From: Euzebyales bacterium
GTDB taxonomy: Bacteria > Actinomycetota > Nitriliruptoria > Euzebyales > JAHELV01
DNA length: 42,549 nucleotides
Reading direction: 5' to 3'
Assembly: GCA_035461305.1 (NCBI GenBank)
Contig: DATHVN010000224.1
Span: 1 to 42,549, forward strand
Shown: piece by piece, positions 29,558-37,141 of the stretch
Numbering within the stretch: position 1 is the stretch's first letter
Layout: the number at the start of each line of letters is the position of its first letter
The notes under the pieces: model-generated
Database searches by the model: none
Seen by the model: the letters and a program-made list of their open reading frames with translations, nothing else
Told to the model about the DNA's origin: nothing
Made by a program: the position numbers and the translations under genes

Positions 29558-30478
29558 CTACGAGCCGGCGACGGCGCGCAGGAAGAAGGCCAGGTTCGCG
29601 GGCCGCTCGGCGATCCGCCGCATGAAGTAGGGGAACCACCGGGCGCCGAAGGGGATGTACACCCGCATCCGCCAGCCCGTGGCCACCAGCTGCCTCTGCA
29701 GCGGCGTCCTGACGCCGTACAGCATCTGGAACTCGAAGTCGTCGGGCGAGCGGCCCAGGCGGATCGCCGTGCGCTTCGTCCTCTCGATCAGCGCGTCGTC
29801 ATGCGTGGCGATCCGGGGGCAGGTGCCGTTGGCCAGCAGCCACTCCATGCTGCGCTCGAAGCTGGCGTCGACCTGCGCGGGGTCCTGGTAGGCGACCTCC
29901 GGCGGTTCGTCGTACGCGCCTTTGATCAGCCGCAGACTGGCCCCGGTCGCCGTCAGCCGCTCGACGTCGGCCTGGGTCCGGTGCAGGTACGACTGCAGCG
30001 CACACCCCACGTTGTCGTGCCCGGCCTCCCGCAGGCGCTCGCACAACGTGACCGTCGCCTCGGTCGTGTCCGAGCCCTCCATGTCGATGTTCACGTGGCC
30101 GTCGAACTGTTTCGCATCGGCAGCGATCCCACCGATCAGCTCGAACGCGAGATGCGCGTCGAAGCCCAGGCCCATCTGCGTCGGCTTGACCGAGATCCCC
30201 GATGGCAGCGACTCGTCAGCGATGCGCCGGCACGCCGTGAGGATGGCGGCCTGGGCCCGGCCTGCGTCGTCGGCCCCCGTCACGGCCTCCCCGAGGAAGT
30301 CCAGTGTCGCCTTGCAGCCCCGCTCAGCCACCTCCCGCACGGCACCGATGCCGTCGTCGAGGGTCTCACCGGCGATGAAGCGCAGCGCGATGCGCCGGCT
30401 CAGCGCCCGCGTCGTGACCTGGTGCTCCAGCGCCTCGCTCTCGCTGGCCGCGAGCAGCGCCCTGCGCAGCACGCTCAC
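29558..30478 (-). CDS. Proline dehydrogenase (monofunctional)
   Basis: A 306-residue FAD-dependent beta/alpha-barrel enzyme that oxidises proline to pyrroline-5-carboxylate, feeding electrons to the quinone pool. Signatures are CALQSYLHRTQ (flavin), LRLIKGAYDEPPE, FQMLYGVR, RVYIPFGARWFPYFMRRIAERPAN. The length fits monofunctional PRODH. The separate P5C dehydrogenase needed to finish the pathway is not in the window. The GTG start overlaps the stop of the nicotinamidase-like gene (GTGA), so the two are translationally coupled. Confidence 0.94.
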   Translation of the reverse strand: MSVLRRALLAASESEALEHQVTTRALSRRIALRFIAGETLDDGIGAVREVAERGCKATLDFLGEAVTGADDAGRAQAAILTACRRIADESLPSGISVKPTQMGLGFDAHLAFELIGGIAADAKQFDGHVNIDMEGSDTTEATVTLCERLREAGHDNVGCALQSYLHRTQADVERLTATGASLRLIKGAYDEPPEVAYQDPAQVDASFERSMEWLLANGTCPRIATHDDALIERTKRTAIRLGRSPDDFEFQMLYGVRTPLQRQLVATGWRMRVYIPFGARWFPYFMRRIAERPANLAFFLRAVAGS

Positions 30479-31035
30479 GACGTCTCGGCCGGTTCACGTT
30501 CGATGGTCGCGCCCAGGATGTTCTCCATGTGGGCCAGCGAGAACCGCTGCACCTCGTCAACGTCGTGACCCGGCCCGTCGAAGGTCGCAGTCGCGGCGGC
30601 GACCACCGTCACGGCGATGTCGCGGTTGCGCAGGTCCGCGGCTGTGTGCTGCACGCAAATGTCTGTGCACACGCCGCAGATGCGGACGTCGTCGATGTCG
30701 AAGCGGTGCAACAGGCCTTCGAGCTCGGTCTCGAACAGCGCCGAGTAGCGACGCTTGGCGATCCGGTGGCAGTCGTCCCGCTCGAGGTAGCCCGTGAGCT
30801 CGTCGACCAGCTCGGCCTCGTGTGTGCCGCGCACGCAGTGCGTCGGGAAGATCTCGAACTCCAGGTCGTCGGGCTCGTGGGTGTCGGCCGTGAAGAAGAT
30901 CCGCTCCCCCGCCGCCAGCGCGCGGTCGACCTCGGCCTGGATCGCCGGCAGCGCCGCCAGGCAGTCCTCGCTGGCGAGGTTGCCCTCGCGCAGGAACCCG
31001 TTCTGCGTGTCCACGACGATGAGCGCGCGTGCCAT
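30475..31035 (-). CDS. Isochorismatase-fold cysteine hydrolase (nicotinamidase-like)
   Basis: A 186-residue hydrolase. The catalytic triad is visible: Asp in VVDTQNGFL (about residue 9), Lys in IAKRRYSAL (about 94) and Cys in CGVCTDICV (about 132). TADTH and FPTHCVRGT supply likely metal ligands as in PncA. Nicotinamidase returns nicotinamide to NAD synthesis; other amides are possible. The ATG at 31035 has GGAAGG 3 bases upstream. It is first in an operon with proline dehydrogenase, an uncommon pairing, perhaps linking NAD supply to amino-acid oxidation (inference). Confidence 0.88.
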   Translation of the reverse strand: MARALIVVDTQNGFLREGNLASEDCLAALPAIQAEVDRALAAGERIFFTADTHEPDDLEFEIFPTHCVRGTHEAELVDELTGYLERDDCHRIAKRRYSALFETELEGLLHRFDIDDVRICGVCTDICVQHTAADLRNRDIAVTVVAAATATFDGPGHDVDEVQRFSLAHMENILGATIEREPAETS

Positions 31036-31185
31036 GATCCGATCCTTCCGAGCAGGGCTGCGTGCCGCTAGGCTTGCCCGAACGGACGAGATTCACGCGC
31101 ACGCACCGACCACGCCGTCGGCGCGGCGACAATGGCCGAGGGTTGTGCCGCCGCCGGACCACACCCATGCCGACGCGCACCCGCG

Positions 31186-31866
31186 TCACGGTTCGCTGCC
31201 ATCCGACCAGATCTCGATGCGGTGGCCCTCGGGATCGGTCAGATAGCAGGCCACCGCATCACCCACGCTGCGCACCTCGGATGCCGCCAGGCCGCTCTGC
31301 AGGAGGCGGTTCCGCGTCGTGCCGAGGTCGGTGACCTGCCAGCTCAGCGTGATCCCCTGGCCGTCGACGCCGTCGATGGTCGTCCGCGTCGCGTCGGCGA
31401 CGCTCAGCGACGTGCCGCTGGTCACGGCCAGCTCGACGAACCAGCCGTGGTCGGCGAGGACGGCCAGGCCGAGCTCATCGCGGTAGAACGCGATGGTCTC
31501 CCGCCAGCGCCGGCAGTACAGGATCGTGTTCGTGCGCGCCGGTGTGATCAACGGTCTGATCGCGCCCGCGGCGAGTGGCGATGCCGCGTGGGGTCCGCGC
31601 CGTTCGAGCCGTGCCAGCTCGGTGCGCAGCACCTCCATCGTCGCGTCGTCGATGTAGCTGGTGTCCGGCACGCCGTCCTCTGCCTGGCGTACCAGCCCGG
31701 CGATCCGGTCGTATCTGCGCCGTCGCTCCTCCTCTGCCTGCACGGGCGTCGGCGGGTTGGCCTCCCGCAGGCGTGCCTCGAGACGCAGGCCCGCGAGCAG
31801 GTCCTCCCGCCGCCTACGTTCCTTCGCCTGGATGGCGGCCTCATCAGTGCGCGTTGGATCACTCAT
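31186..31866 (-). CDS. VOC (glyoxalase) family protein with charged N-terminal extension
   Basis: A 226-residue protein. Residues 1-100 are strongly charged and helical (EERRRRYDRI, VLRTELARLERR), probably a coiled coil or partner-binding segment. The C-terminal VOC domain (about residues 110-224) has NTILYCRRWRETIAFYRDEL, FVELAV, LSVADA and ACYLTDPEGHRIEIWS. VOC domains bind metal and act as glyoxalases, dioxygenases or resistance proteins. Only some metal ligands can be assigned, so activity is uncertain. I chose the ATG at 31866; 31869 is an equally good start. Confidence 0.8.
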   Translation of the reverse strand: MSDPTRTDEAAIQAKERRRREDLLAGLRLEARLREANPPTPVQAEEERRRRYDRIAGLVRQAEDGVPDTSYIDDATMEVLRTELARLERRGPHAASPLAAGAIRPLITPARTNTILYCRRWRETIAFYRDELGLAVLADHGWFVELAVTSGTSLSVADATRTTIDGVDGQGITLSWQVTDLGTTRNRLLQSGLAASEVRSVGDAVACYLTDPEGHRIEIWSDGSEP

Positions 31867-31907
31867 CACCCATCCACCATGCCACGAGGCGCGCCGCCAT
31901 CAGCCGG

Positions 31908-32378
31908 TCAGGTGATGGGGTTGCGGGGCAGACCCCTCTGCACGCGCCAGGCCTGCTCCCGAGTGATGTACGTCGCGAAGCCGAGGCGCAGCGCCTCGTC
32001 GAACGTCTCGTCGGCGACGACGAGCAGCTGGCCGAGCATGCGGTCCAGCTCGTCGTCGGTCACCGCGGCCAGTGGCAGCACGCCGACGAGCAGCAGGTCT
32101 CCGTCGGGATGCAACGCGAAGCGCAGCGTGTAGCTGCGCAGGTGGCGGCGCAGGAGCAGGTCGTAGACCTGCTCGCGGTCCTCGTCGGGCGCACGCATGA
32201 AGAACGACTGCGTGGTCAGCGTGTGGTCACCGATCGACATTGTGACGCCGACGGTGCGCTTGTGGTCGCCGGCCAGCATGACCGTCCAGCGACCGTCATC
32301 GGCCTCCGCCGGGCCATCGTGGGCCGCGACCCACCGCTCGACGACGGCGCGTGCGCTGGCCGCGGCGTCAGGCGCCAC
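31908..32378 (-). CDS. YbjN domain-containing protein
   Basis: A 156-residue soluble protein of the YbjN family, with FMRAPDEDREQVYDLLLRRH, LRFALHPDGDLLLVGVLPLAAVTDDELDRMLG and WRVQRGLPRNP. The biochemical role of the family is unknown. In actinobacteria this gene commonly follows mshA (as Rv0487 follows Rv0486), which matches here. The GTG start lies inside the end of mshA (11-bp overlap), so the two are co-translated. A link to mycothiol metabolism is inferred from context only. Confidence 0.88.
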   Translation of the reverse strand: MAPDAAASARAVVERWVAAHDGPAEADDGRWTVMLAGDHKRTVGVTMSIGDHTLTTQSFFMRAPDEDREQVYDLLLRRHLRSYTLRFALHPDGDLLLVGVLPLAAVTDDELDRMLGQLLVVADETFDEALRLGFATYITREQAWRVQRGLPRNPIT

Positions 32379-33687
32379 GGCGTCCGCGGACCGGTGTCAC
32401 GCACTCGGACAGCACGGACCGGTACACGTCGAGGGTCTGCGCGGTCGTCCGGCGCCAGCTGTAGCGCCGTGCGCTGCGGACGGCCGCCTGCGACGCACGG
32501 TCACGGAGACCGGCGTCGAGCAGATAGGGCACCGCCGCGCGCGCGTACGCCTCGGGATCGTGCGTCTCGACGACGGTGCCGCCGCCGGCCCCGAGGATCG
32601 CGGGGAGCCCTCCGACGTCGGTGCCGACGACCGGCGTGCCGCACGCCTGCGCCTCCAGCGCCACGAGACCGAAGCTCTCGGACCGGCTGGGCATCAGCAC
32701 GACGTCCGCGGCTCTGTACAGGTGCGCCAGCTCGCGGTGCGGCCGCGGTGCGAGCACGGCGACCCGGTCGGCGACACCGAGCTCCGCCGCGAGCCGGCGC
32801 AGCGCCGGCGGGTCGACCGTGCCGTGGCCGTTGCCGCTGGCCCCGCCGACGATCAGCAGGCGGGTCGGGATGCCGTCATCGGGCAGGTGGCGGTCGAGCG
32901 CCGCGAGTGCCCGCACCGCCGTGTCGGGACCCTTGAGCGGCTGGAGACGGCCGACGAACAGCAGCAGGCGGCCGCCACCCAGCTCCTGCCGGACGGCCTG
33001 GCGGTCACCGTCCGGGGTGAAGGTCATGGTGTTCACGCCCGGCGGAACGATGTGCACCCGAGTGGCCTGTGCCCGGTAGGCACGCCCGAGGATCGCCGCC
33101 TCGTGTGAGGTGGCCGCCAGCACCGCATCGGCGGCCCTGACCACCCGGCGCTCGGCGGCGAACCGCAGCATCGGCTCGGGCGGCTCGTCGGCGGAACGTC
33201 CCGCGTCCTTGGCGTGTGCGAGGGTGTGGAACCGCTGGACGAGCGGGACGGAGCGACGCTGCGCGAGCTTGCGCCCCACCCAGCCGCTCATCCAGTAGTG
33301 GCCGTCCAGCAGGTCGACGTCCCCGATCGCCGGGTGCGCCGCGACCGCGAGGTAGAAGGCGCAGAGATGTGACGCGAGATCGTCCTTGCGCAGTGTCGGC
33401 GGGCCTGCTTCGACGTGATGCACCCGCACGCCGTCGTCGAGCACGACGGTCGGAGGCAGATCCGCTCCTGAGGCGCGGGTGAAGACGTGGACCCGGATGT
33501 CGTGTGTGCGCAGGCGACTGGCGAGGGCGGCGACGAAGACGTTCATGCCACCGCCGTCGCCCGTCCCGGGTTGGGCGAGGGGTGACGTGTGGACGCTGAG
33601 GAGTGCGACGGAGCGGGGTGTCGGCCCCGCGCGGTCGGACGGACGGGTGTCGACGAGGTCGACCCCGCCGACGGCTCTGCCCTGCAT
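32368..33687 (-). CDS. mshA: D-inositol-3-phosphate glycosyltransferase
   Basis: A 439-residue GT4 glycosyltransferase that joins GlcNAc from UDP-GlcNAc to 1L-myo-inositol-1-phosphate, the first step of mycothiol synthesis. MshA features are VALLSVHTSPLAQPG, GDGGGMNVFVAALA (acceptor side), HYWMSGW, VNTMTFTP, FVGRLQPLKGPD and MPSRSESFGLVALEAQACGTPVV (donor-binding E-x7-E). The ATG at 33687 follows AGGAGGCTGAC, an ideal ribosome-binding site. Mycothiol is the main thiol of actinobacteria, so this gene fixes the phylum. It overlaps the YbjN gene downstream. Confidence 0.96.
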   Translation of the reverse strand: MQGRAVGGVDLVDTRPSDRAGPTPRSVALLSVHTSPLAQPGTGDGGGMNVFVAALASRLRTHDIRVHVFTRASGADLPPTVVLDDGVRVHHVEAGPPTLRKDDLASHLCAFYLAVAAHPAIGDVDLLDGHYWMSGWVGRKLAQRRSVPLVQRFHTLAHAKDAGRSADEPPEPMLRFAAERRVVRAADAVLAATSHEAAILGRAYRAQATRVHIVPPGVNTMTFTPDGDRQAVRQELGGGRLLLFVGRLQPLKGPDTAVRALAALDRHLPDDGIPTRLLIVGGASGNGHGTVDPPALRRLAAELGVADRVAVLAPRPHRELAHLYRAADVVLMPSRSESFGLVALEAQACGTPVVGTDVGGLPAILGAGGGTVVETHDPEAYARAAVPYLLDAGLRDRASQAAVRSARRYSWRRTTAQTLDVYRSVLSECVTPVRGRRGA

Positions 33688-33779
33688 GTCAGCCTCCTGG
33701 TCACGGCGACGCCCCACCCCACGTCGGGCCTCACGATGGTAGCCACGGGGCCGTCGGACCGGAGCCGGGCGGCACGCAG

Positions 33780-33816
33780 CACGACGCCCCCGGCATCGTT
33801 GCCCGGGGGCGTCGTG
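33780..33816 (-). terminator. Hairpin terminator after the HbhA-like gene
   Basis: CACGACGCCCCCGG (33780-33793) and CCGGGGGCGTCGTG (33803-33816) form a perfect 14-bp stem with a 9-base loop. It lies 54 bp past the stop of the 33870 gene and 93 bp before mshA, so it separates the two minus-strand units. Confidence 0.75.
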
Positions 33817-33869
33817 GGGGAAACGCACCGACGCGTCACGCGGAGGGGCCCCCCGCGGCGCTCCGGACG

Positions 33870-34433
33870 TCAGGCGTTGCGCAGCGCCTCGACGAGCTGG
33901 GCCTTGTTCATGTCGGAACGGCCCTCGATGTCGCGGGCACGTGCGATGCCGCGCAACTCCTCGACGGTCATGTCTGCGTAGTCGACGTCACCCCTGGCGA
34001 TGCGGTCCGCGGCGCCGTCGACCGCGTCGGCCGTGGCCTCGCCCGCCCGCTGCGCGCTGGTGGCGGCGGCCTTCATCTGGGAGCGGGCTACGCGTGTGCG
34101 GTCAGCCGCGGTCCGTGTGGCTCGGCTGCCCTGCAGCGAGTCGACGACCTCACGCCCCCGGCCGGCGAGCGACTCGAACTGCTCCTCGACCTCGGCGCCG
34201 AGCCCGCGCAGGGTCTCGGTCACGTCGGTCGGCTTCGGCAGCTTCATCGACCGGAGGGCGTCACGGGCCTCGTTGGCACGGGTGCCGACGCTGCGGACGT
34301 ATGACATCGCGGCGTCGGTCGCGCCGATGGTCGCGTAGCCGCCGTCTCGCAGCAGCGAGACACCGGCCCGCCCGGCTGTGCGGGCGTTGTCGACGACGGC
34401 GCGGGTCAGGCGCTCGGGTGTGGACGTGGTCAT
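33870..34433 (-). CDS. HbhA-like coiled-coil protein with Rho-N/SAP-like tail
   Basis: A 187-residue helical protein, rich in Ala, Arg and Glu. Residues 55-140 look like an amphipathic coiled coil (EVEEQFESLAGRGREVVD). The C-terminus, MTVEELRGIARARDIEGR through MNKAQLVEALR, resembles a Rho N-terminal/SAP nucleic-acid-binding helix pair. It sits directly after an XRE regulator with an ATGA overlap, exactly as hbhA (Rv0475) follows Rv0474. The mycobacterial Lys-Ala-Pro tail is replaced by the Rho-N-like element, so binding DNA or RNA is as likely as adhesion. Confidence 0.8.
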   Translation of the reverse strand: MTTSTPERLTRAVVDNARTAGRAGVSLLRDGGYATIGATDAAMSYVRSVGTRANEARDALRSMKLPKPTDVTETLRGLGAEVEEQFESLAGRGREVVDSLQGSRATRTAADRTRVARSQMKAAATSAQRAGEATADAVDGAADRIARGDVDYADMTVEELRGIARARDIEGRSDMNKAQLVEALRNA

Positions 34434-34846
34434 GGCTTCTCCTTGGTGCTCTGTTCGTCAGTTGGGTCCTGTGTGCGCCGCCCGCCCGACACGAACGCGT
34501 AGTAGATCTCGAGCAGTGAGCGCTTCTGCGTCTCCGTCAGCTCGGCCGCGGTGCGGATGTGCTCGTCGAGGCTCCCACGACGTTCCTCGAGCATGCCGGC
34601 CTGCACGTACAGCGACTCGGCGCTGATGCGCAGCGCGTCGGCCACGCGCTGGAGGATGTCCGCGGACGGCCGGCGCAGGCCGCGCTCGATCTGCGACAGG
34701 TACGGGTTGGAGATGCCTGCGCGTGACGCCAGCGCTCGCAACGACAGCTGCGCCGACACGCGCTGCTCGCGGATGAAGGCACCGACGTCGCGCACACGTG
34801 CAGCGGCGGTCTCGGTGACGTCGTGGGCCGTGCGATCGTTGGGCAT
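34430..34846 (-). CDS. XRE-family transcriptional regulator (Rv0474-like)
   Basis: A 138-residue DNA-binding protein. The helix-turn-helix at about residues 25-75 reads RVSAQLSLRALASRAGIS then NPYLSQIERGLRRPSADILQ, a classic Cro/CI fold. The tail (LTETQKRSLLEIYYAF) is a likely dimerisation helix. The homologue Rv0474 precedes hbhA in M. tuberculosis. I chose the ATG at 34846; longer frames to 34936 start with TTG and add low-complexity residues. Palindromes overlapping its own promoter suggest auto-repression. Confidence 0.88.
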   Translation of the reverse strand: MPNDRTAHDVTETAAARVRDVGAFIREQRVSAQLSLRALASRAGISNPYLSQIERGLRRPSADILQRVADALRISAESLYVQAGMLEERRGSLDEHIRTAAELTETQKRSLLEIYYAFVSGGRRTQDPTDEQSTKEKP

Positions 34847-34928
34847 CGGTGGGGTTCCGTGCGGTCGATGGCGGACATGCCGCGGTGCGCTCGGTGTGAG
34901 CGGCGGGTCCGTGGCCCGGGTGGACCAC

Positions 34929-34983
34929 GGACCCAAGTGTAACTATTGCTAGCACTCCTGCAACCTGTAGCTAGCGCAGGAGT
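34929..34983 (-). promoter_or_regulatory. Promoter and putative operator of the XRE/HbhA-like operon
   Basis: Reading the minus strand, TTGCAG (34963-34958) and TACACT (34941-34936) are 16 bases apart, a good housekeeping-sigma promoter. Palindromic sequence overlaps it: ACTCCTGC/GCAGGAGT (34954-34961 and 34976-34983) and two GCTAGC hexamers. The XRE protein encoded just downstream is the obvious candidate to bind here. The region is visibly richer in A/T than its surroundings. Confidence 0.6.
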
Positions 34984-34996
34984 CCGTCCCGTCGCC

Positions 34997-35944
34997 TCAG
35001 CCGAGCGTCGCCAACGTGGCGGTCAGCCCGGTCGTCACCTCGACGCCACCGTGCTCGGCTTCGCCGCCGAGCACCGGTGGCCGCCGCAGCCGCGCGGCCC
35101 CGCGCAGGCCGAGGCGCTCGACCACGGCGACGGCGACCGGACCGACCGCCCGGGCGGCGCCGTCACTGACCTTGATCGCGACACCCAGCGGCCCCGTGTC
35201 GCCACGCACCGCGATGCCCAGGACCCCCTCGGCGCCGCGCTTGGCGACCAGGCGGCGCTCGGCGTGCATGAGCACCGTGTCGACGACGCCGTCGCCACCG
35301 ACCAGGTCCGGATGTGTGCGCATCGCCTCGGCCACGACCGCAAGGACAGCGTCCTCCGCCGCCGCGAGCTCCGCGTAGCCGCGCGCGACCGCGGACAGCG
35401 GCAGCCGCCACGCCGGTGCGCCGCAGCCGTCGACACCCGGCCCGGCGGGCTCGGCGCCGCAGACGTCGCGCAGCCAGGCACGGACCGCCATCTGGACCGC
35501 TGCGTCCTGTGCCAGGTAGCGCGTGGGGTCACCACCGCTCGCGACCTGCGCGAGCAGGAAGCCGGCGTGCTTGCCCGAGCAGTCGTGGGCCAGGCGGGTC
35601 GGCGGTGGGTGCTGACGCAGCATCGCCGGATCCGTTGGCAGCGCGGCGGGGCACCGCAGCGCGCCGGGGGTCAGACCGGCCCTGTCGAGGACGCGGGTCA
35701 CCGCGGCCTGGTGGACGCGAGCGCCGACGTGGGAGGCGGTCATGATCGCGATCTCGTCAGATGGCGGCCGCACGGTGCCACACGACGCGAGCGTTGCGGC
35801 GGCCTGGAACGGCTTGAGCGCCGACCGCGGGTAGCACGCCACCGACGGGTCTCCATGAGCCGCCAGCACCCGACCCATGGGGTCGACGACGGCGACATGC
35901 CCCGCGTGCAGTGCGTCGATCGCGCCGTCCCGAACGACCTGCAC
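34997..35944 (-). CDS. L-asparaginase II family protein
   Basis: A 315-residue protein of the asparaginase II family (PF06089), distinct from the type I/II amidohydrolases. Family marks are the VVRDGAIDALHAGHVAVVD start, YPRSALKPFQA (Ser-Ala-x-Lys-Pro), HVGARVHQAAV, HDCSGKHAGFL and GVDGCGAPAWRLPL. The fold relates to beta-lactamase-like serine hydrolases. It releases ammonia from asparagine. The GTG at 35944 is likely, 17 bp after the RsiG-like gene; a slightly longer N-terminus is possible. Confidence 0.9.
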   Translation of the reverse strand: MQVVRDGAIDALHAGHVAVVDPMGRVLAAHGDPSVACYPRSALKPFQAAATLASCGTVRPPSDEIAIMTASHVGARVHQAAVTRVLDRAGLTPGALRCPAALPTDPAMLRQHPPPTRLAHDCSGKHAGFLLAQVASGGDPTRYLAQDAAVQMAVRAWLRDVCGAEPAGPGVDGCGAPAWRLPLSAVARGYAELAAAEDAVLAVVAEAMRTHPDLVGGDGVVDTVLMHAERRLVAKRGAEGVLGIAVRGDTGPLGVAIKVSDGAARAVGPVAVAVVERLGLRGAARLRRPPVLGGEAEHGGVEVTTGLTATLATLG

Positions 35945-35961
35945 CAGCGGTGCGCCTGGGG

Positions 35962-36216
35962 TCAGCTGCTGTCCAGTGTGAACGCCTCGTTGATCGCGGC
36001 GCGGCCGTCGCGGTTGCGGCCGGCCAGCGCGGCCTGAAGCCGGTCGAGGTGCCCCGGGAGCATCGTGCGCCGGGCGGACAGCATGCGCTCGCGTCGGCGG
36101 AGCCGGTCGACGTGCACGAGCAGGGCCTCGTCGTCGAGGTCCGGCAGCCGCGCCGTCGCAGGGTCATCGGGGTGGTCGGACGCGGTCGTACGTGTCAGTC
36201 GGTGCTCGCTGTTCAT
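35962..36216 (-). CDS. RsiG-like small protein (cyclic-di-GMP anti-sigma family)
   Basis: An 84-residue helical protein. DLDDEALLVHVDRLRRRERM then LSARRTMLPGHLDRLQAAL matches the antiparallel coiled coil of RsiG, which in Streptomyces binds cyclic-di-GMP and holds sigma WhiG. The RsiG motif E-x3-S-x2-R-x3-Q-x3-D is present as E-x3-S-x2-R-x3-P-x3-D, so the Gln position is Pro. Only one motif is present, as in the homodimeric Rubrobacter form. The ATG at 36216 lies 7 bases after a TACACT box, implying a leaderless message. WhiG itself is not in the window. Confidence 0.72.
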   Translation of the reverse strand: MNSEHRLTRTTASDHPDDPATARLPDLDDEALLVHVDRLRRRERMLSARRTMLPGHLDRLQAALAGRNRDGRAAINEAFTLDSS

Positions 36217-36223
36217 CTGGCGC

Positions 36224-36251
36224 AGTGTAACGGGTCGCGTCCCGTGACCAA
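36224..36251 (-). promoter_or_regulatory. Probable leaderless promoter of the RsiG-like gene
   Basis: On the minus strand TTGGTC (36251-36246), a 16-base spacer and TACACT (36229-36224) form a sigma-70-type promoter. The ATG begins 8 bases after the -10 box, where transcription should start. The same TACACT box with a 16-base spacer occurs before the XRE gene. Confidence 0.6.
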
Positions 36252-36514
36252 CCGGGTGACGTGGACCGACACGCCGCTCGGCGAGGCGCCTCCTCGTAAG
36301 AGGCCGCCGCGTGGGCCATGCCGCGGTGGCCGCCGCCGCGGCGTGGCGGGCGCGGCGGCGCTCGGCGCGCGACTTCTCGATCCGGGGATCGAGCATCGAC
36401 ACGGCGTCGGGCGGGAGGAGCATGCCGACCGCAGCCGTGACCGCGAGCAGGAGGGGAAGGACACGCATACCCTGCCCACAGTCGTCCAGCCCAGCCGCCA
36501 CCTTGAGCACCCGC

Positions 36515-37021
36515 ATGGATCTCCGCCCCAGCCGGATCACGGCCGAAGACGACGGTTGGACGTGGTTGGCAACCGACCGCCGCGGCGCCCAGCTGCGCAT
36601 GGCCTTCTGTTCGACCGTGCTGTCGGTGCTGCTGATCGTCCTGGCCGCGGCCGCCACGCTGCCGCCCCCGCTGCTCGCGGTGCCGCTGGTCGCGGGCGTC
36701 CTCGGCGCGGGCCTGGTGACCGCGACGACGCTGTGGAACCGCGCACACAGCGGGGTCGCCGTGTCGGCGCTGGGGGTCGCCGTGCGCTCCGGCTTCGACA
36801 TCGCGCAGGTCTCGTGGGCGGCGCTGGAGGCTGTGGTCGCCGAGCCTGTCGGCGCCCGCGTCCGCATCGTGGTCCACGTCGACGGCGCCCGCCATCGCAC
36901 GGCTGCAACCTTCACGCGCGACGTGGCGCTGCGCTGGCTGGTCGTGTGCGAGCAGGAGGCGGCACGTCGGCACCTGCGACCCCGGCCCGCCGACGGCGTG
37001 GCCGGGTTCCAGACGGCCTGA
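36515..37021 (+). CDS. Membrane protein with bacterial PH-like domain
   Basis: A 168-residue protein. Two adjacent hydrophobic helices (about residues 30-48 and 52-70) are followed by a beta-rich domain: GVAVSALGVAVRSGFDIAQV, SWAALEAVVAE and VRIVVHVDGARHRTAATFTRD. This layout is common in small actinobacterial bPH-type membrane proteins of unknown role. The start at ATG 36515 is favoured by the onset of the conserved part; the ribosome-binding site is weak. It stands alone between the divergent RsiG-like gene and the metallopeptidase. Confidence 0.7.
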   Translation: MDLRPSRITAEDDGWTWLATDRRGAQLRMAFCSTVLSVLLIVLAAAATLPPPLLAVPLVAGVLGAGLVTATTLWNRAHSGVAVSALGVAVRSGFDIAQVSWAALEAVVAEPVGARVRIVVHVDGARHRTAATFTRDVALRWLVVCEQEAARRHLRPRPADGVAGFQTA

Positions 37022-37141
37022 ACCGGGGCTGGCGGACGTCATCGTCGCGCGTTTCGCCCGGCGTCCAGCGGACAAGGATTGCCCAGCCCGGACCCTCGAA
37101 GGCGGTCCGGACGTGGGTCCGAGCAGGCAGATGGAGCGCGC

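Noticed and set aside
33061-33085. GGTAGGCAC string inside mshA resembling the leader repeat core
   Set aside because: It is within coding sequence, lacks the flanking CTCGAG-AGCGA part and is not at a gene junction. Chance match.
36217-36514. Upstream minus-strand extension of the RsiG-like frame, including a hydrophobic stretch MRVLPLLLAVTAAVG
   Set aside because: The promoter TTGGTC-N16-TACACT and the onset of family similarity at 36216 favour the short form. The extension is basic and low-complexity.
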